A program made the position numbers and the translations under genes. DNA of 64,000 nt, taken from Meira nashicola (lineage: Eukaryota > Basidiomycota > Exobasidiomycetes > Exobasidiales > Brachybasidiaceae). Below are positions 21,927-32,810 of this stretch, piece after piece. Under the pieces are notes generated by a model, which had not been told where the DNA came from, did not search any database, and saw nothing but the letters and a program-made list of their open reading frames with translations. Every line of letters begins with the position of its first letter. Position 1 is the stretch's first letter. The stretch spans positions 682,001-746,000 of the forward strand of contig BCJU01000004.1 in assembly GCA_001600355.1 (NCBI GenBank), given 5' to 3'.

Positions 21927-22617
21927 CTTTGCTGATATGACGATCGACAGTTATGGTGATGGTGAAGATGAGGAGATTCAAGGAAACCTGCAATTCTTTA
22001 GCAGCGAGTAGGTTCGATGTTCGATTGCACGTAGACTACACTCTGAGATCCAGGCTAGGGTAATGCTTGTAGCACATTACCTGCTTATACTGTATTTCTG
22101 AATCTGTAGCCTGCAAGTATATTATTTGCCTGCCTGTGTACAGCTAAAAGTGCTGTCGCGCTGCGGATGTCTACAGCCAGAAAGTTTGCTGCGCCGGCTC
22201 TCAAATTTGTATTTTGTTCAACACGTGATTGATGTCACGCAAACATGCAATGAAATTATATAATCACCCCATTCAATTCTTTGCCCCTTATTTTGTCGGA
22301 CCTAGTTGAATGATTGGCTTCTTGATCTAACGCGTAAGTTGTTCTTCCTGGCGGGTGATTTGACCCGTAGTGCTGAAGCGGGAAGGGAATGTGGAGATTG
22401 ACACAGCTTTTTATATGTATGCAGTCTCTATTCTAAATTGTGATCGTTGCGTCATTATAGAAGCATACGAACATGTGGGTAATACCTTGTATCTTATAGG
22501 TCGAACAAATGAAGCTAAGTCTTTAATCCACAGCTTCTATCATCCGATATCATCATCTTAAAGACAATGGACACAAGTGAAACATAATAGAGACAAACTT
22601 CCCGCCTGTATATAATC
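21927..22617. other. Divergent promoter region, RPL11 / alpha-beta hydrolase
   Basis: 691 bases. A 63-codon open stretch on the plus strand (22370..22561) shows no resemblance to any family and is probably chance. The region just before the hydrolase start is A/C-rich leader. No RNA gene seen. Confidence 0.45.
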
Positions 22618-25600
22618 ATGACCATTTCACTTACGGCTGTAGCCGCATCCACTACACCAACAGTGATCAAAACATTCTTCAAGCATTATAAGACACAATG
22701 GACAAAAGAAAAGGAAGATAGATGGACAGAAGCAACGGATGAATTAATGTTTGATGAAGCATTTCATATCGTCAAACAATTCATCAATATTGCAACAACA
22801 GATACTGTAGAATCCCTTCAACGTTTCACAAATACTCACGTTCCAGCACAGCCCGGTACCACATCTTTGCGATTATTGATCCCGATCGATAGCTGTGATG
22901 AATCGGCAAAATTGTTAATCAAATATTTTGGAGATGATGATTTACGACATCTTGTTGGAGGAAGATTATGGTGGCAGGTGAGAGGATTAAGAGGTGTACA
23001 AGCAGAATGGATTGCTATGAAGCAAGATTGGAATCGGGCAACTTTGGTAGAAAAACGAATGGGAACGAAGGAGAGTGAAAAAGAATTGCGAAAGAAAGCA
23101 AAACAAGCACGTTTGAACAAGCGACATGAACGAAAACATAGCTTTGCTAAACCAATTCGAAAGAGCTTGGATAAACGCAGGAGTAATAAAAGTGTACCAA
23201 AGTTGGAAAAAGAAGACAAAGTCAACGATGAAGGCAAAGGCAAGGAAAAAGAACAGAAAGATGACAATCCAGACACACTGGATGAGGGTGTCAATGAGCC
23301 TATGGAGAGCTTTGAAGAACTTGATAGACTGAAAAGAGTGATGTATTACATCCACGGAGGAGGCTATTACTTCGGCAGTCTGTCCACGCACAGATTGATG
23401 ATCACAAGATTTGCAAGAAAGTTCGGCGGTCGTGCATTCGCAGTAAATTATCGTAAAGCACCTCAATATCCATGGCCTTGTGCTGTTCAGGATGTCTTGG
23501 CGGGTTATCTCTATCTAATTAGACCACCTCCTGAAGCACGTCACAAAGCTATCGATCCAAGTCAAATTGTCGTTGCCGGTGATAGTGCAGGAGGAGGATT
23601 ATGTTTGGCATTATTGGGTATTTTACGTGATTTGGATCTTCCTATGCCTGCTGGCGGTGTCTTGCTCAGCCCATGGTGTGACATGACTCACTCATTCCCA
23701 TCCATTTTGCAAAACACAGCCACTGATATCATTCCAACCTACGGTTTCATTCACAAGCCGAGCACACTTTGGCCCTTACCTGATGACCCATTGCCTGCTG
23801 GAGCTGAAGATGCAGATCGACAGAGCACACATCATTCACAATCTGGTAACGCAACACCCAAGAAGCGAAACAATAAGGACAAATTGCAGGGTAATGAAGT
23901 AGCTTCTCTGGCAGAATATGCGAACGATAGTCCAGGTGATCATGAGAAAAGTGCACCACCTTCCCTTTCTCATTTAAAACAAAAGGAATTTTCAGTGATG
24001 ATACAAAATAAGAAAGGTGAAGAAGTTCCGCTTAAAGTTACCCGACAAATTCAACTTTATGCAACCAACGCTCAATTATTCCATCCTTTATGTTCGCCAA
24101 TTCTTCAAGGTAGTTTAGGAGGTTTACCACCTCTATACATTTTAGCAGGCGATAGCGAAGTACTGCGTGATGAAATAATTTATCTTGCCCATCGAGCTGC
24201 TCATCCAGACGCATATCCGTTGCGAAAGGATCTATTGAATGCCAACAAACGTGCACAAGAATCCGCAGAAAGATTTAATCATCGACCAACGAAAGTACAT
24301 CTTCAAGTATATGATGGTCAACCTCACGTCTTGACTTTATTTTCATTCACGACGTCTGCTCGATATGCATATCGTGCTATTGCAAGCTTTGTCAAGCATG
24401 TCACCGGTGCACCAACGAATGTGATTAATCCATTTCCAAATTTGGCTGAAGCTCCAAGTGAAAGAAGTGAAGTGCCCAGCGTACCTCCCGTTCACGAGAC
24501 TACAGTTGGAGAGCCAGAATCGATTGATCCACAATACGAAAAGAAGAAATTGGAAAAGCTAGATACGAATTTGAACTCTACAAAACAGAATGGAGACGCA
24601 ATTGCTGATTCTCCTGTTCCAGTCTCAGGATCCTCTAGTCACACAAATGCCGCAACAGGATCTGAGTCAAATGGAAATCAAGTGACACCTTTGAGCTCTA
24701 TTACACCAACAAAATCCAAAGACGAATCCGAAAAGATGATCGCCATCGATGCACCTACCGATAAGCACACACTACGTGAAAGAAGAAGGAGGAATGTAAC
24801 CCTGGGAGCGGAGAATGCATATGATGGTCAAGTTCCTTTACGTAGACCAACGTTTGTACAAGAAATGATACGAGAAAGAGTGGATATTCGAGGTAAAATT
24901 CGACCATTAGAAGAAGCAGAATTATTGCAAGCTTTACGAATGCAACAAGAAGAGATTGGAGTAGTGAAAGAAGGAGCCGTTAGTCGTTATTTGACAGGAC
25001 AAACTAAGTGGGACGATAAATTCAAAAAAGAAGCAAAGCGAGTGGCAAAGAGAAGAGCGAAAAATGAAGAACGTGTAAAGATTATGTTGGACCAAGCAGC
25101 CAAAGAAGGTTTGTTAGAAGAACTTCCTAAAGATGCTCCTGTCGAACACCTTGAAGTAGCAGAAGGAGACGAACAGGCTGACGGTTGGGCAGATTTAGTT
25201 CGTCTTGGACCATTAGCTTTAGCGGGAGAAACACCACCTCCAAGTGCTATCGCAGGTCGTCGTGATACGGGTGAATCTGTTGAACTTTTACGACAAGCAT
25301 TACACATGCGTGCCGATCGATTTAAAGCTAGCATTGATGCAAAAGCAAAAGCAAGCTTAGGCAGTACCAACGTCGGACCGCGTGAACGCAGTAGAGTGCA
25401 TTATAGAACTCATACAGGAGGACATTGGAAGCAAAGTGCTGCAGAAAGACAAGTAGAAGGAAAAGCAAAGTATGGATTAAAAGCATGGGCAGGAGCTATG
25501 TCATTCTTTGGCAGAAAGAAACAAGAAGATGCAAAGCGAAAGAGAGCAAGTTTGGTACAAAAGGGCAAACATGTGAATAGTATTGAAGTTGAAGAAGCAG

Positions 25601-25683
25601 ATAATGAATCTTGGGTGGATTCAAATCCAGCAGAAGAAGGCGCAAGTGGAGCGACAACTTCTGCTAATACACAATCTGCTTAA
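22618..25683 (+). CDS. HSL-like alpha/beta hydrolase with long charged extension
   Basis: 1021 residues, single exon. The catalytic domain spans about 225-600: the oxyanion motif YYIHGGGYYFGS near 244, the nucleophile elbow VVAGDSAGGGLCLALLG near 320, LLSPWCDMTHSFPS, a probable catalytic Asp in LAGDSEVLRDE near 510, and His in YDGQPHVLTLF near 567. This is the hormone-sensitive-lipase/steryl-deacetylase group of esterases. A charged Lys/Arg-rich block (about 150-240) sits upstream, and roughly 400 Lys/Glu/Ala-rich residues follow the catalytic domain, much longer than in typical family members. The catalytic domain also carries a low-complexity insertion around 395-450. Substrate unknown; lipid or steryl esters are the family default. 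Confidence 0.85.
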   Translation: MTISLTAVAASTTPTVIKTFFKHYKTQWTKEKEDRWTEATDELMFDEAFHIVKQFINIATTDTVESLQRFTNTHVPAQPGTTSLRLLIPIDSCDESAKLLIKYFGDDDLRHLVGGRLWWQVRGLRGVQAEWIAMKQDWNRATLVEKRMGTKESEKELRKKAKQARLNKRHERKHSFAKPIRKSLDKRRSNKSVPKLEKEDKVNDEGKGKEKEQKDDNPDTLDEGVNEPMESFEELDRLKRVMYYIHGGGYYFGSLSTHRLMITRFARKFGGRAFAVNYRKAPQYPWPCAVQDVLAGYLYLIRPPPEARHKAIDPSQIVVAGDSAGGGLCLALLGILRDLDLPMPAGGVLLSPWCDMTHSFPSILQNTATDIIPTYGFIHKPSTLWPLPDDPLPAGAEDADRQSTHHSQSGNATPKKRNNKDKLQGNEVASLAEYANDSPGDHEKSAPPSLSHLKQKEFSVMIQNKKGEEVPLKVTRQIQLYATNAQLFHPLCSPILQGSLGGLPPLYILAGDSEVLRDEIIYLAHRAAHPDAYPLRKDLLNANKRAQESAERFNHRPTKVHLQVYDGQPHVLTLFSFTTSARYAYRAIASFVKHVTGAPTNVINPFPNLAEAPSERSEVPSVPPVHETTVGEPESIDPQYEKKKLEKLDTNLNSTKQNGDAIADSPVPVSGSSSHTNAATGSESNGNQVTPLSSITPTKSKDESEKMIAIDAPTDKHTLRERRRRNVTLGAENAYDGQVPLRRPTFVQEMIRERVDIRGKIRPLEEAELLQALRMQQEEIGVVKEGAVSRYLTGQTKWDDKFKKEAKRVAKRRAKNEERVKIMLDQAAKEGLLEELPKDAPVEHLEVAEGDEQADGWADLVRLGPLALAGETPPPSAIAGRRDTGESVELLRQALHMRADRFKASIDAKAKASLGSTNVGPRERSRVHYRTHTGGHWKQSAAERQVEGKAKYGLKAWAGAMSFFGRKKQEDAKRKRASLVQKGKHVNSIEVEEADNESWVDSNPAEEGASGATTSANTQSA

Positions 25684-27399
25684 ATGCAAAAATTGTAGTG
25701 AAATTTTAATATGTAATGGACTTTGGATTTGCTTACGTTTAATGGAATAGATACCCTCTTCTCATATAGACACCTTGAACTATCCACTCCGACACCAGGA
25801 AATTTAATTTAAGAAAGTGTGAGATTAGCGTATAATGATTGACAAAATTTCAGTTACCGTCTCTCTCTCTGCTATAAAGAAGAAATATAAGTCATGCGTT
25901 TGGATTACGTAAATTGGTCAACTTGGATCGTACCCAATCCAGCATAGAAAAGGAAGCTTTTTGAATACGATACGACATATTCTAACCACTTTTGCAGTCA
26001 TTCGTGCTTCTATTAGTCCGATTTATGAGAGCAAAGCATAAAACTTAATGTTTGATCGGAATCATAGAATAGTTCTCGTATTAATATAATAGCGTTTTCC
26101 AAGGAAGAATCGATGATTTATAAATTTTCTCAGTATTACATTTTCTCAATCGCATCAATTTTTTGAAGGGTTCCTTTTGGACATATTTTCTTGCTTTGAT
26201 TCTATTGTTGAGAAATAAGTGAATTTGTGGTTATATCTTGTTATAATTTTTGATTAAAAATTTATTTGAAAATTTATTTATTTTTTATAAAATCGAAAAC
26301 CTGTAGATATTTCCTTATTAGTACCATCAACGGTGCAATTTCAGTTGAAATGATCATTACATAGTTTACTTGACATTTTCTTTAAACTTATTTTATCGAA
26401 ATTAAAATAGACTTTACTACACAACTCATAATTAAATCGAGGTGAAATATATTTTCAAAAGTAGGTAAAGTACAAAAGTTTAACCTGTCGACGAAGTATG
26501 ATTTTATACGAACACACGTTTGGATATAATATCATTTACTGCAGATTATTTGGAAGACTGACCACGACTTGACGGTCATAATCGATGGACACGGTGAAAG
26601 ATATGTTACTAAAAATAAACTCTAAGAAGTCACACCATTAAGCCGAAATACAGTATCTCTCAAAAGATCCTTTCTCAGTTCTAGATAAGTTTAGACTGAT
26701 GTCAAAAGTATCGATTCATTTATCTATCTATACAAAGTGCTAATTCCATCGCCACCAACAATCGAGCGGAGCAAAAATGAATTTCTATATATAGACTAAA
26801 TAAGCACCGGAGACGCACAGACGTTGCAAAGAACGTTTTCAGGGAGTGCATTATCATTCCGATCCGAACAGGGCAGGGCACTCCTTGTCTAGTCTGGTTT
26901 ACACTGTAATTTAAATTTTATAAATTTTTATTTTTGGTACGTACAGACAGACGCGTCTGCTTATTATTCTTCATCACGCCGCCTAGGCAAACTTTTTAGT
27001 GTATAGCGCTAGGTCGCAATAGCATAAAACCCGTCAAATGTTTGAGATTTTTTTTTTGTTGAAATCCCAAACGGCAGGTAGGTTAGCAGTAGCGGCGTGT
27101 TACATGCCAAACTTTAGGCAAAAATTCACTGTCCTATAAAAGTTTACATGCATGAGAATGGGTGCATTGGACAACCCTTTTAATTATTTTTTTTGTGACA
27201 GCATTCTACCCAGGAATTCCCGTACATAGCGTTGAAACTTTGGAAATAATCATTCACGTTCAACTTTTTAGAACATCACCATCATTTTCCAAAGAAGAAT
27301 AGCTAAAGGTGGTTTGTGGAAGTCATCCTACTTGACGTTTGATTAAATCAAAAGCAACTTTTCTTTTTTTGTTAATTGCACTCCAGATTCGTCATCAAA
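25684..27399. other. AT-rich gene-free stretch
   Basis: 1716 bases with no reading frame of 60 codons or more, the emptiest part of the window. It is visibly AT-rich around 25.98-26.5 kb with runs of A and T. I find no inverted repeats, transposon ends or tRNA-like sequence by eye. It lies between two genes on the plus strand, so part must be promoter of the downstream transporter gene; the rest is unexplained. Confidence 0.5.
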
Positions 27400-28548
27400 A
27401 TGTCGAAAGAACATACCTCTTTGCCAATGCAATCTTTGGCTGTGGATGATAAACATGATCCTATTTCAGGTCATGCTTCTCCTAACGCACATCATGTCAA
27501 CCATAATAATGGATCACAAAATGGACTACTACCTGGTGGAAATAATAAATCACAATCTCCTGAACGTAAAATCCACCCTGCTGTCATCATTTGCATTTGG
27601 ATCGCAATGAGTTCGGCTGTTATCGTATACAACAAATACATCTTGGACGATAAAGCAGGATTAAATTTCCGTTTCCCCGTTTTCCTTACCACTTTCCACA
27701 TGGCTTTCTCAACTGTTGGTACACGTGTTCTTGCAAGATACACACATCTCTTGGACGGCTTAGCAAACGTTGAAGTTACACCTGAAAGATGGTATCGTAA
27801 TATTTTACCTATCGGTGCCCTTTTCTCCGCTTCTTTGGTCACCTCAAATGCCGCTTATTTGTACTTGAGTGTCAGCTATATCCAAATGTTAAAGGTGAGT
27901 AATGGCATCCAAAGAAGTGTATATGCAGTGAATGGAAGACTAACCTATTGCCACTCTTTTGTCTCCCTTTTTCTCGTTCTCTAGGCCTTCATGCCAGTCG
28001 CAGTATTGTTCATCTCTTTCGCATTCGGTTTAAAGCAACCTTCCGGTACTCTTATCTCAATCGTTTGCATGATCTCATTCGGTGTAGCAACTGCTTCGTA
28101 TGGTGAAGCTGAATTCGTTTTAGTAGGTTTCGTTGCACAAGTTTTAGCAATCGCATTTGAATCATCAAGATTGGTGATGGTACAAGTTTTATTGCAAGGA
28201 TTAAAGATGGATCCTTTAGTCAGTCTTTACTACTTTGCACCCGTTTGTGCCGCAATCAACTTTGTTTTATTAATCGTTACAGAAGGATTAGAACCATTTT
28301 TGGAATTATACCGATTAGGTCCATTCATCCTCCTAACGAATGCCGGTGTCGCTTTCGGTCTTAATATTACCGCCGTTTTCTTGATTGGTGCAGCATCTTC
28401 ACTCGTTTTAACACTTTCGGGTGTCATTAAAGATATCCTACTGATCGTTGGTAGTGTTATCATTTTTGGATCTCCAATCACTGCTTTACAAATGTTTGGT
28501 TATGCAATCGCTTTGGGTGGATTGGTCTTGTTCAAGCTTAAGGGCTAA
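27400..28548 (+). CDS. Triose-phosphate-transporter (TPT/DMT) family membrane protein
   Basis: Two exons, 27400..27894 and 27985..28548, give 352 residues. The intron has gtgagt and ctctag ends, phase 0, joining YIQMLK to AFMPVAVLF. After a hydrophilic N-terminus (about 1-60) there are about ten hydrophobic helices: HPAVIICIWIAMSSAVIVYNKYIL, FPVFLTTFHMAFSTVGT, SASLVTSNAAYLYLSVSYIQML and so on. The pattern S-x-V-x-Y-N-K-Y-I-L plus F-P-x-x-L-T-x-x-H-M is diagnostic of the TPT branch of drug/metabolite transporters, and LTLSGVIKDILLI is the conserved penultimate block. Fungal members sit in Golgi/ER membranes; the substrate (nucleotide sugar or sugar phosphate) cannot be told. I start at 27400 (MSKEH), not at the ATG 24 bases upstream. 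Confidence 0.88.
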
Positions 28549-29108
28549 ACAGAAGGGAATGCAAATCTTTCAGTGTTATTAGCTCAAAGGGCCGGATTTT
28601 TGTCATTTCTCGAGTCCCGGTATACCTTAAGCAATCTTTTGTCTTTAGGATCAATGGACCAATCGATCTCAACACGCGCTTCTCGCTCTCAAAAATATCA
28701 ATCTTTTGAGCACAGATATATTTTCACACAACAAAACATTTAAATCCATAGACTCCTTGCCTCACACTCCGCCTAACAAACTTTTTCAACTCAATCAACT
28801 GGACTTGAAAATGCCGTATGTATTCTTCCACGTAATGTGACGATTGTACTTTCTCTCTAAACGTATATATAATGCTCTTCACATTGAGCCGATTTTTAAA
28901 TCAATATCGTCAAATATCGCACGCACTTTTTGGCATTTTAGAGTGAGTAGCATTATTGTAAGTTGCATACAAAACGCGCCGGCAAAAGGTGACTAAGCAG
29001 AAAAGACCATCTAGACTTGACACTAGTCTGTCATTATTCGCCAAAACGAAAAGCGTTTGCCTGTTTCTACCATCCATCTCACCAAAAACAGACTTGGTGG
29101 CTGCGATC
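28549..29108. other. Intergenic region, TPT-family gene / TAF11
   Basis: 560 bases between two plus-strand genes. It holds the TAF11 promoter and leader, including a short open extension in frame with TAF11 that I treat as untranslated. Nothing else supported. Confidence 0.45.
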
Positions 29109-30800
29109 ATGTCTGGATCTGATCAATCTTCGATGTCTTCTCAACAACAACAGCATCAGCAGTATTATGGATCACAAGATGGAAGTCAATCGCAAATGGG
29201 TTTCATGCCTATGCAAATGGAAGGTAACAGTTATTCTTCCAATTCAATGCCATTCTCTACACCATCCACTTCTCAATCACAACAGCCTCCTCCAGCTTCA
29301 AATTCATCCGATATTTCTGCATTTTCTGCTATTCATACTCCTATAGATTTTGGTGATATGGGAGGAGGAATGGCAATACAACAAAATATGATGAACAATA
29401 CGAATTATTTAGCTCCTCCTTCACAGCAACAACAAAGATATAATCCAGCTTTAGACTTTTCCGGTCAATCAAGTGGATTTCAATCACCAATGTATATGAC
29501 CACTCCAGGTATAACGGATGGATCGGCAGGCGTGAGCGGAACGAGTACACCTTTAGCAGGAGAAAATGCTAATAAACCAATTACAACTTCTAAAGGAAGT
29601 GGAAAGCCAAGAGCTCCTAAGAAACCAAAATTGAAAGTTACAGAAGGAAATAGTACGCAAGAACAAGAACAACAATCTGTTAATGCGAATGGAGAAAGTA
29701 GTACGGATTCCAAAACAACGAAAAAGCAAACAAAAAGATCAAAAGATCCTAACGAACCACCAAAGCAAACCAAGCCAAGAAAACGTAAATCTATCGGTCC
29801 TGAAGGTGCAGAAAATGCATCCAGCCCTGCCGTTGGTACACCGCAATCTGTTACTGGCGAAAATGATGCTGATGGAAGACCGACAACTAGCAATCGTGGT
29901 AGAGGAGGAACAAGTAGAGGAAGAGGCGGTCGTGGAAGAGGTGGTTTGAGTGGTGCGAATAGCCGACGAACGAGTCAAGCAGATGGTTTAGCAGGACTTT
30001 CGGGCGATATGTCTATGCAAGATGATGATTTCTCAAGAGCTGGCTCTCTTGCACCTGGCACGGGTGAATCTACTCCTACAAAGAGAGGTGCTAAGGGTGG
30101 CAGAGGAGTCGGCAGAGGAAGGGGAGGTGGAAGGAGAAGGGGAACTGCTACCAGTCGTGGAAGTAGAGCCACAAGTGGAAGGGCTACTGCCTCGGTCGTT
30201 CCAGGTCAGGAAAATGGTACGGTAGCACCTGATGATGGTATTTTGGGTGAACGTATAGAAGGAGATGAAGATGGAGAGGAAGGAGCGGGAGAGATTGACG
30301 AAGAGGAGGATGAAGAGGATGACGAGGGTTTCGACTTAGGATTAGAAGAAGATGAGTTGGACTTACAAGAAGCAATTCAAAAGAAACGTGCAATCAATAT
30401 GGGTCCATTGATGAAAGCAATGACGGAAGAACAACAAGATCGTTATTCAGCTTTCCGAAGACATTTCTTGGACAAAAGGTTTGTTAAAAGATTATTACAA
30501 CATCTTACCCGACAAACAGTTACACCGCAAATTGTCACCCTTGTTGCTGGTGTGGGAAAAGTTTTTGTTGGTCAAATTGTTGAAAAAGCAAGAGAAGTTC
30601 GTCAAGAACGTTTAGCTGCTTCTGCAAATGGCATTTCTCAACCCAACATCAATCATCGTCAATCTATACGACCGGATCATCTTACCGAAGCTTTGAGAAG
30701 GTATCGTGAAGAACGTGAAGTACCCGGTCATTTTGCTCCTGGAACACCCAATCCAGGAGCAGGTGTGAGTGGAAATGGAAAACGTCGTAGGATGTTTTGA
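29109..30800 (+). CDS. TAF11: TFIID subunit TAF11
   Basis: 563 residues when started at 29109 (MSGSDQSSMSSQ); the upstream in-frame extension reads like leader. The N-terminal 420 residues are low complexity: Gln/Ser-rich, then Lys/Pro-rich (KPRAPKKPKLK), then Arg/Gly-rich RGG-type repeats and an acidic stretch. The histone-fold domain follows at about 440-545: DRYSAFRRHFLDKRFVKRLL, TPQIVTLVAGVGKVFVGQIV, and RPDHLTEALRRYREEREVPG, matching the TAFII28 domain. TAF11 pairs with TAF13 in TFIID and contacts TBP/TFIIA at core promoters. The N-terminal extension is far longer than in yeast or animals and would be disordered. Confidence 0.9.
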   Translation: MSGSDQSSMSSQQQQHQQYYGSQDGSQSQMGFMPMQMEGNSYSSNSMPFSTPSTSQSQQPPPASNSSDISAFSAIHTPIDFGDMGGGMAIQQNMMNNTNYLAPPSQQQQRYNPALDFSGQSSGFQSPMYMTTPGITDGSAGVSGTSTPLAGENANKPITTSKGSGKPRAPKKPKLKVTEGNSTQEQEQQSVNANGESSTDSKTTKKQTKRSKDPNEPPKQTKPRKRKSIGPEGAENASSPAVGTPQSVTGENDADGRPTTSNRGRGGTSRGRGGRGRGGLSGANSRRTSQADGLAGLSGDMSMQDDDFSRAGSLAPGTGESTPTKRGAKGGRGVGRGRGGGRRRGTATSRGSRATSGRATASVVPGQENGTVAPDDGILGERIEGDEDGEEGAGEIDEEEDEEDDEGFDLGLEEDELDLQEAIQKKRAINMGPLMKAMTEEQQDRYSAFRRHFLDKRFVKRLLQHLTRQTVTPQIVTLVAGVGKVFVGQIVEKAREVRQERLAASANGISQPNINHRQSIRPDHLTEALRRYREEREVPGHFAPGTPNPGAGVSGNGKRRRMF

Positions 30801-30916
30801 ATGTACAATTGTATTTATATCATTAAACAAGCATCTGTATAAATTATGCAAATCTCATTATATGTCAATATATATAAGTTTTTTATTGTGATTATTGGAG
30901 GGGGACATTGTATGCT

Positions 30917-32431
30917 TCATTTCGTTTTTGCCTTGATCTTTTCCAATTCATCAAGTCGTTCGGTTAACGTAGGATGACTGTAATGATAAGCGCTATAAAG
31001 AGCATCATGGTGCATTGTAGACAAATTTTGAATGTGTAATTTGATTAATGCTTTTCCCAATAAAGTTGTATAAGGTTCATTAAGTTCAACATCTTCTGAT
31101 TTATGCTTCACCGAACCTCCAATCAATTCAGGAGCACGTGGTTGTTGAGCAGCAAATCGATCGGCAGCATATTCCATCCTTCTGATAGCAGCATTGATTG
31201 AAAATTTGATCAAAGAATCGAGAGGATGTAAAACGAGTTGGAACAATTCCAAACCAACAACGATTGGCAAATAACCAACAGAAACGGAGAATGAATTTAA
31301 AGGTGCAGCGAATGGAGTTTTAACTTGAGAAGAGAGAGGAAGTAAAGCAGATTTGATGGTAGAAGTTAAAGGAGCATATCGTAAGCCGAATGCACGGAAT
31401 AAAGAAGCATTATGAATGAAAAGAGTGAATAAACTCATTGTGAAACTGATTTGAACTTGACTTAATCCCATAAGTTTACTAGTATCCGAATGAGCCCAAT
31501 GACCTAATTCGTGTGCTAAAACTGCTTCAATTTCTGCTGGTGTGCTCTTTTCGATCAAAGTATCATAAATCACAATATGCTTCGATCCACCGGGTAAAAC
31601 TCCATAGAAGTATGCGTTACTATGTGCAGATCTCTTGCTACCATCAATTACGTAAATTGATTTGAGAGGGAAATTGAGTTGAGTTGCAAGTGCTACTACA
31701 CGATCTTTCAAAGGTCCATCTTCCAAAGGCGTTAATTTGTTAAACAAAGGTTGAATTAAAGTAGGATAAAGTGTCATTGCGACTAATTGAAAGACGAATA
31801 AGAAAACAACAACGTATGCAACGAAGCTATCACCTGCCCATCTAATCAATTTGATCAATCCTGCCATAAAAGGTCCTGCAACGATAACTCCAACCGCCCA
31901 TCCTTTTACACCATCCAAAAAGAACGTTTTCAAAGTCATCTTGTTAAATCCATGCCTTTCTTCAATGACAAAATTCTTATAAAGCGAAAGTGGTAAAAGA
32001 GGAATGGAAGTGACAGGTTGTGATAACAACAAGAAGAATAAAGAATGAATAACTTCCGAATCATTCGTATAACCTAATTTTGTCATCAACAAGCCTGCTG
32101 CTGACCAAATACGTGCATATGCAAAAGCATGTAATAATGCCGCACTTAAAGCCCATTCGTAAATAAGACTAAAGATTGAAAATTGCAATTTATCACGACC
32201 ATAAATACGGCTTTTTTCATAGGTTTCTTGTGTTACATGTGGCTTGAGTGTTGCTGGAGGTGCAGGTTCATTATACGTTCTTAATTGTAACAGCGAAACC
32301 AACACTTCAAACGATAAAACGACCACCAATAAAATTTGAATTAACGTCATCCATGGAATCGCATCATCATCCAAGACTTCTGCAACACGTGCAAACGTTG
32401 ATTGAAATTGTGTTAGAGGTGAAAATGCCAT
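30917..32431 (-). CDS. STE24: CAAX prenyl protease STE24
   Basis: 504 residues, single exon, with about seven hydrophobic segments. The zinc metalloprotease motif HELGHW lies around residue 305 within AEIEAVLAHELGHWAHSDTS, and the third ligand is in RMEYAADRFAAQ around 417. KNFVIEERHGFNKMTLKTFFLD and DGSKRSAHSNAYFYG are family signatures. Ste24 is an ER/inner-nuclear-membrane protease that removes the last three residues of prenylated CAAX proteins and performs the first N-terminal cleavage of lipopeptide mating pheromone precursors. It converges on TAF11. Confidence 0.95.
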   Translation of the reverse strand: MAFSPLTQFQSTFARVAEVLDDDAIPWMTLIQILLVVVLSFEVLVSLLQLRTYNEPAPPATLKPHVTQETYEKSRIYGRDKLQFSIFSLIYEWALSAALLHAFAYARIWSAAGLLMTKLGYTNDSEVIHSLFFLLLSQPVTSIPLLPLSLYKNFVIEERHGFNKMTLKTFFLDGVKGWAVGVIVAGPFMAGLIKLIRWAGDSFVAYVVVFLFVFQLVAMTLYPTLIQPLFNKLTPLEDGPLKDRVVALATQLNFPLKSIYVIDGSKRSAHSNAYFYGVLPGGSKHIVIYDTLIEKSTPAEIEAVLAHELGHWAHSDTSKLMGLSQVQISFTMSLFTLFIHNASLFRAFGLRYAPLTSTIKSALLPLSSQVKTPFAAPLNSFSVSVGYLPIVVGLELFQLVLHPLDSLIKFSINAAIRRMEYAADRFAAQQPRAPELIGGSVKHKSEDVELNEPYTTLLGKALIKLHIQNLSTMHHDALYSAYHYSHPTLTERLDELEKIKAKTK

Positions 32432-32810
32432 CTTGAAACGTATGATGGTGTAAGGAGGATAAACAGGATTGTTCCTTCCAATTCATCAAAAATGGCACAA
32501 GACACGCCCGTCAATCTTCGCGAAATTGAATAAAGACTACGCGGTTCTCTCTCCTTTTTACGCCTTTCTTTCGTGGAGGCTTTTCGCCCATTATTGTACG
32601 CAGAAGGCTAGCGTTATTCAGCCAAATGCGTAGTTGCAGGCTTACATAAGGCTTAATCCTGATTGAAGTGCCTACTTCTTTCAGCATCGGTGCTAGATGA
32701 GAAATCTAAGATCATGATCATGAGTCACGAGAAACAAATTTCAATACTGGGTCTAAATGCTCTATGCTACAGAAAGAGAAACAGAAATTAAAAAAATACA
32801 AAACTTTATA
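32432..32810. other. Intergenic region, STE24 / F-box-like gene
   Basis: 379 bases: STE24 promoter plus 3' flank of the next minus-strand gene. Nothing recognisable. Confidence 0.45.

Noticed and set aside
22370..22561. 63-codon open frame upstream of the hydrolase gene
   Set aside because: Short and without resemblance to any family; codon use differs from neighbours. Likely leader or chance.
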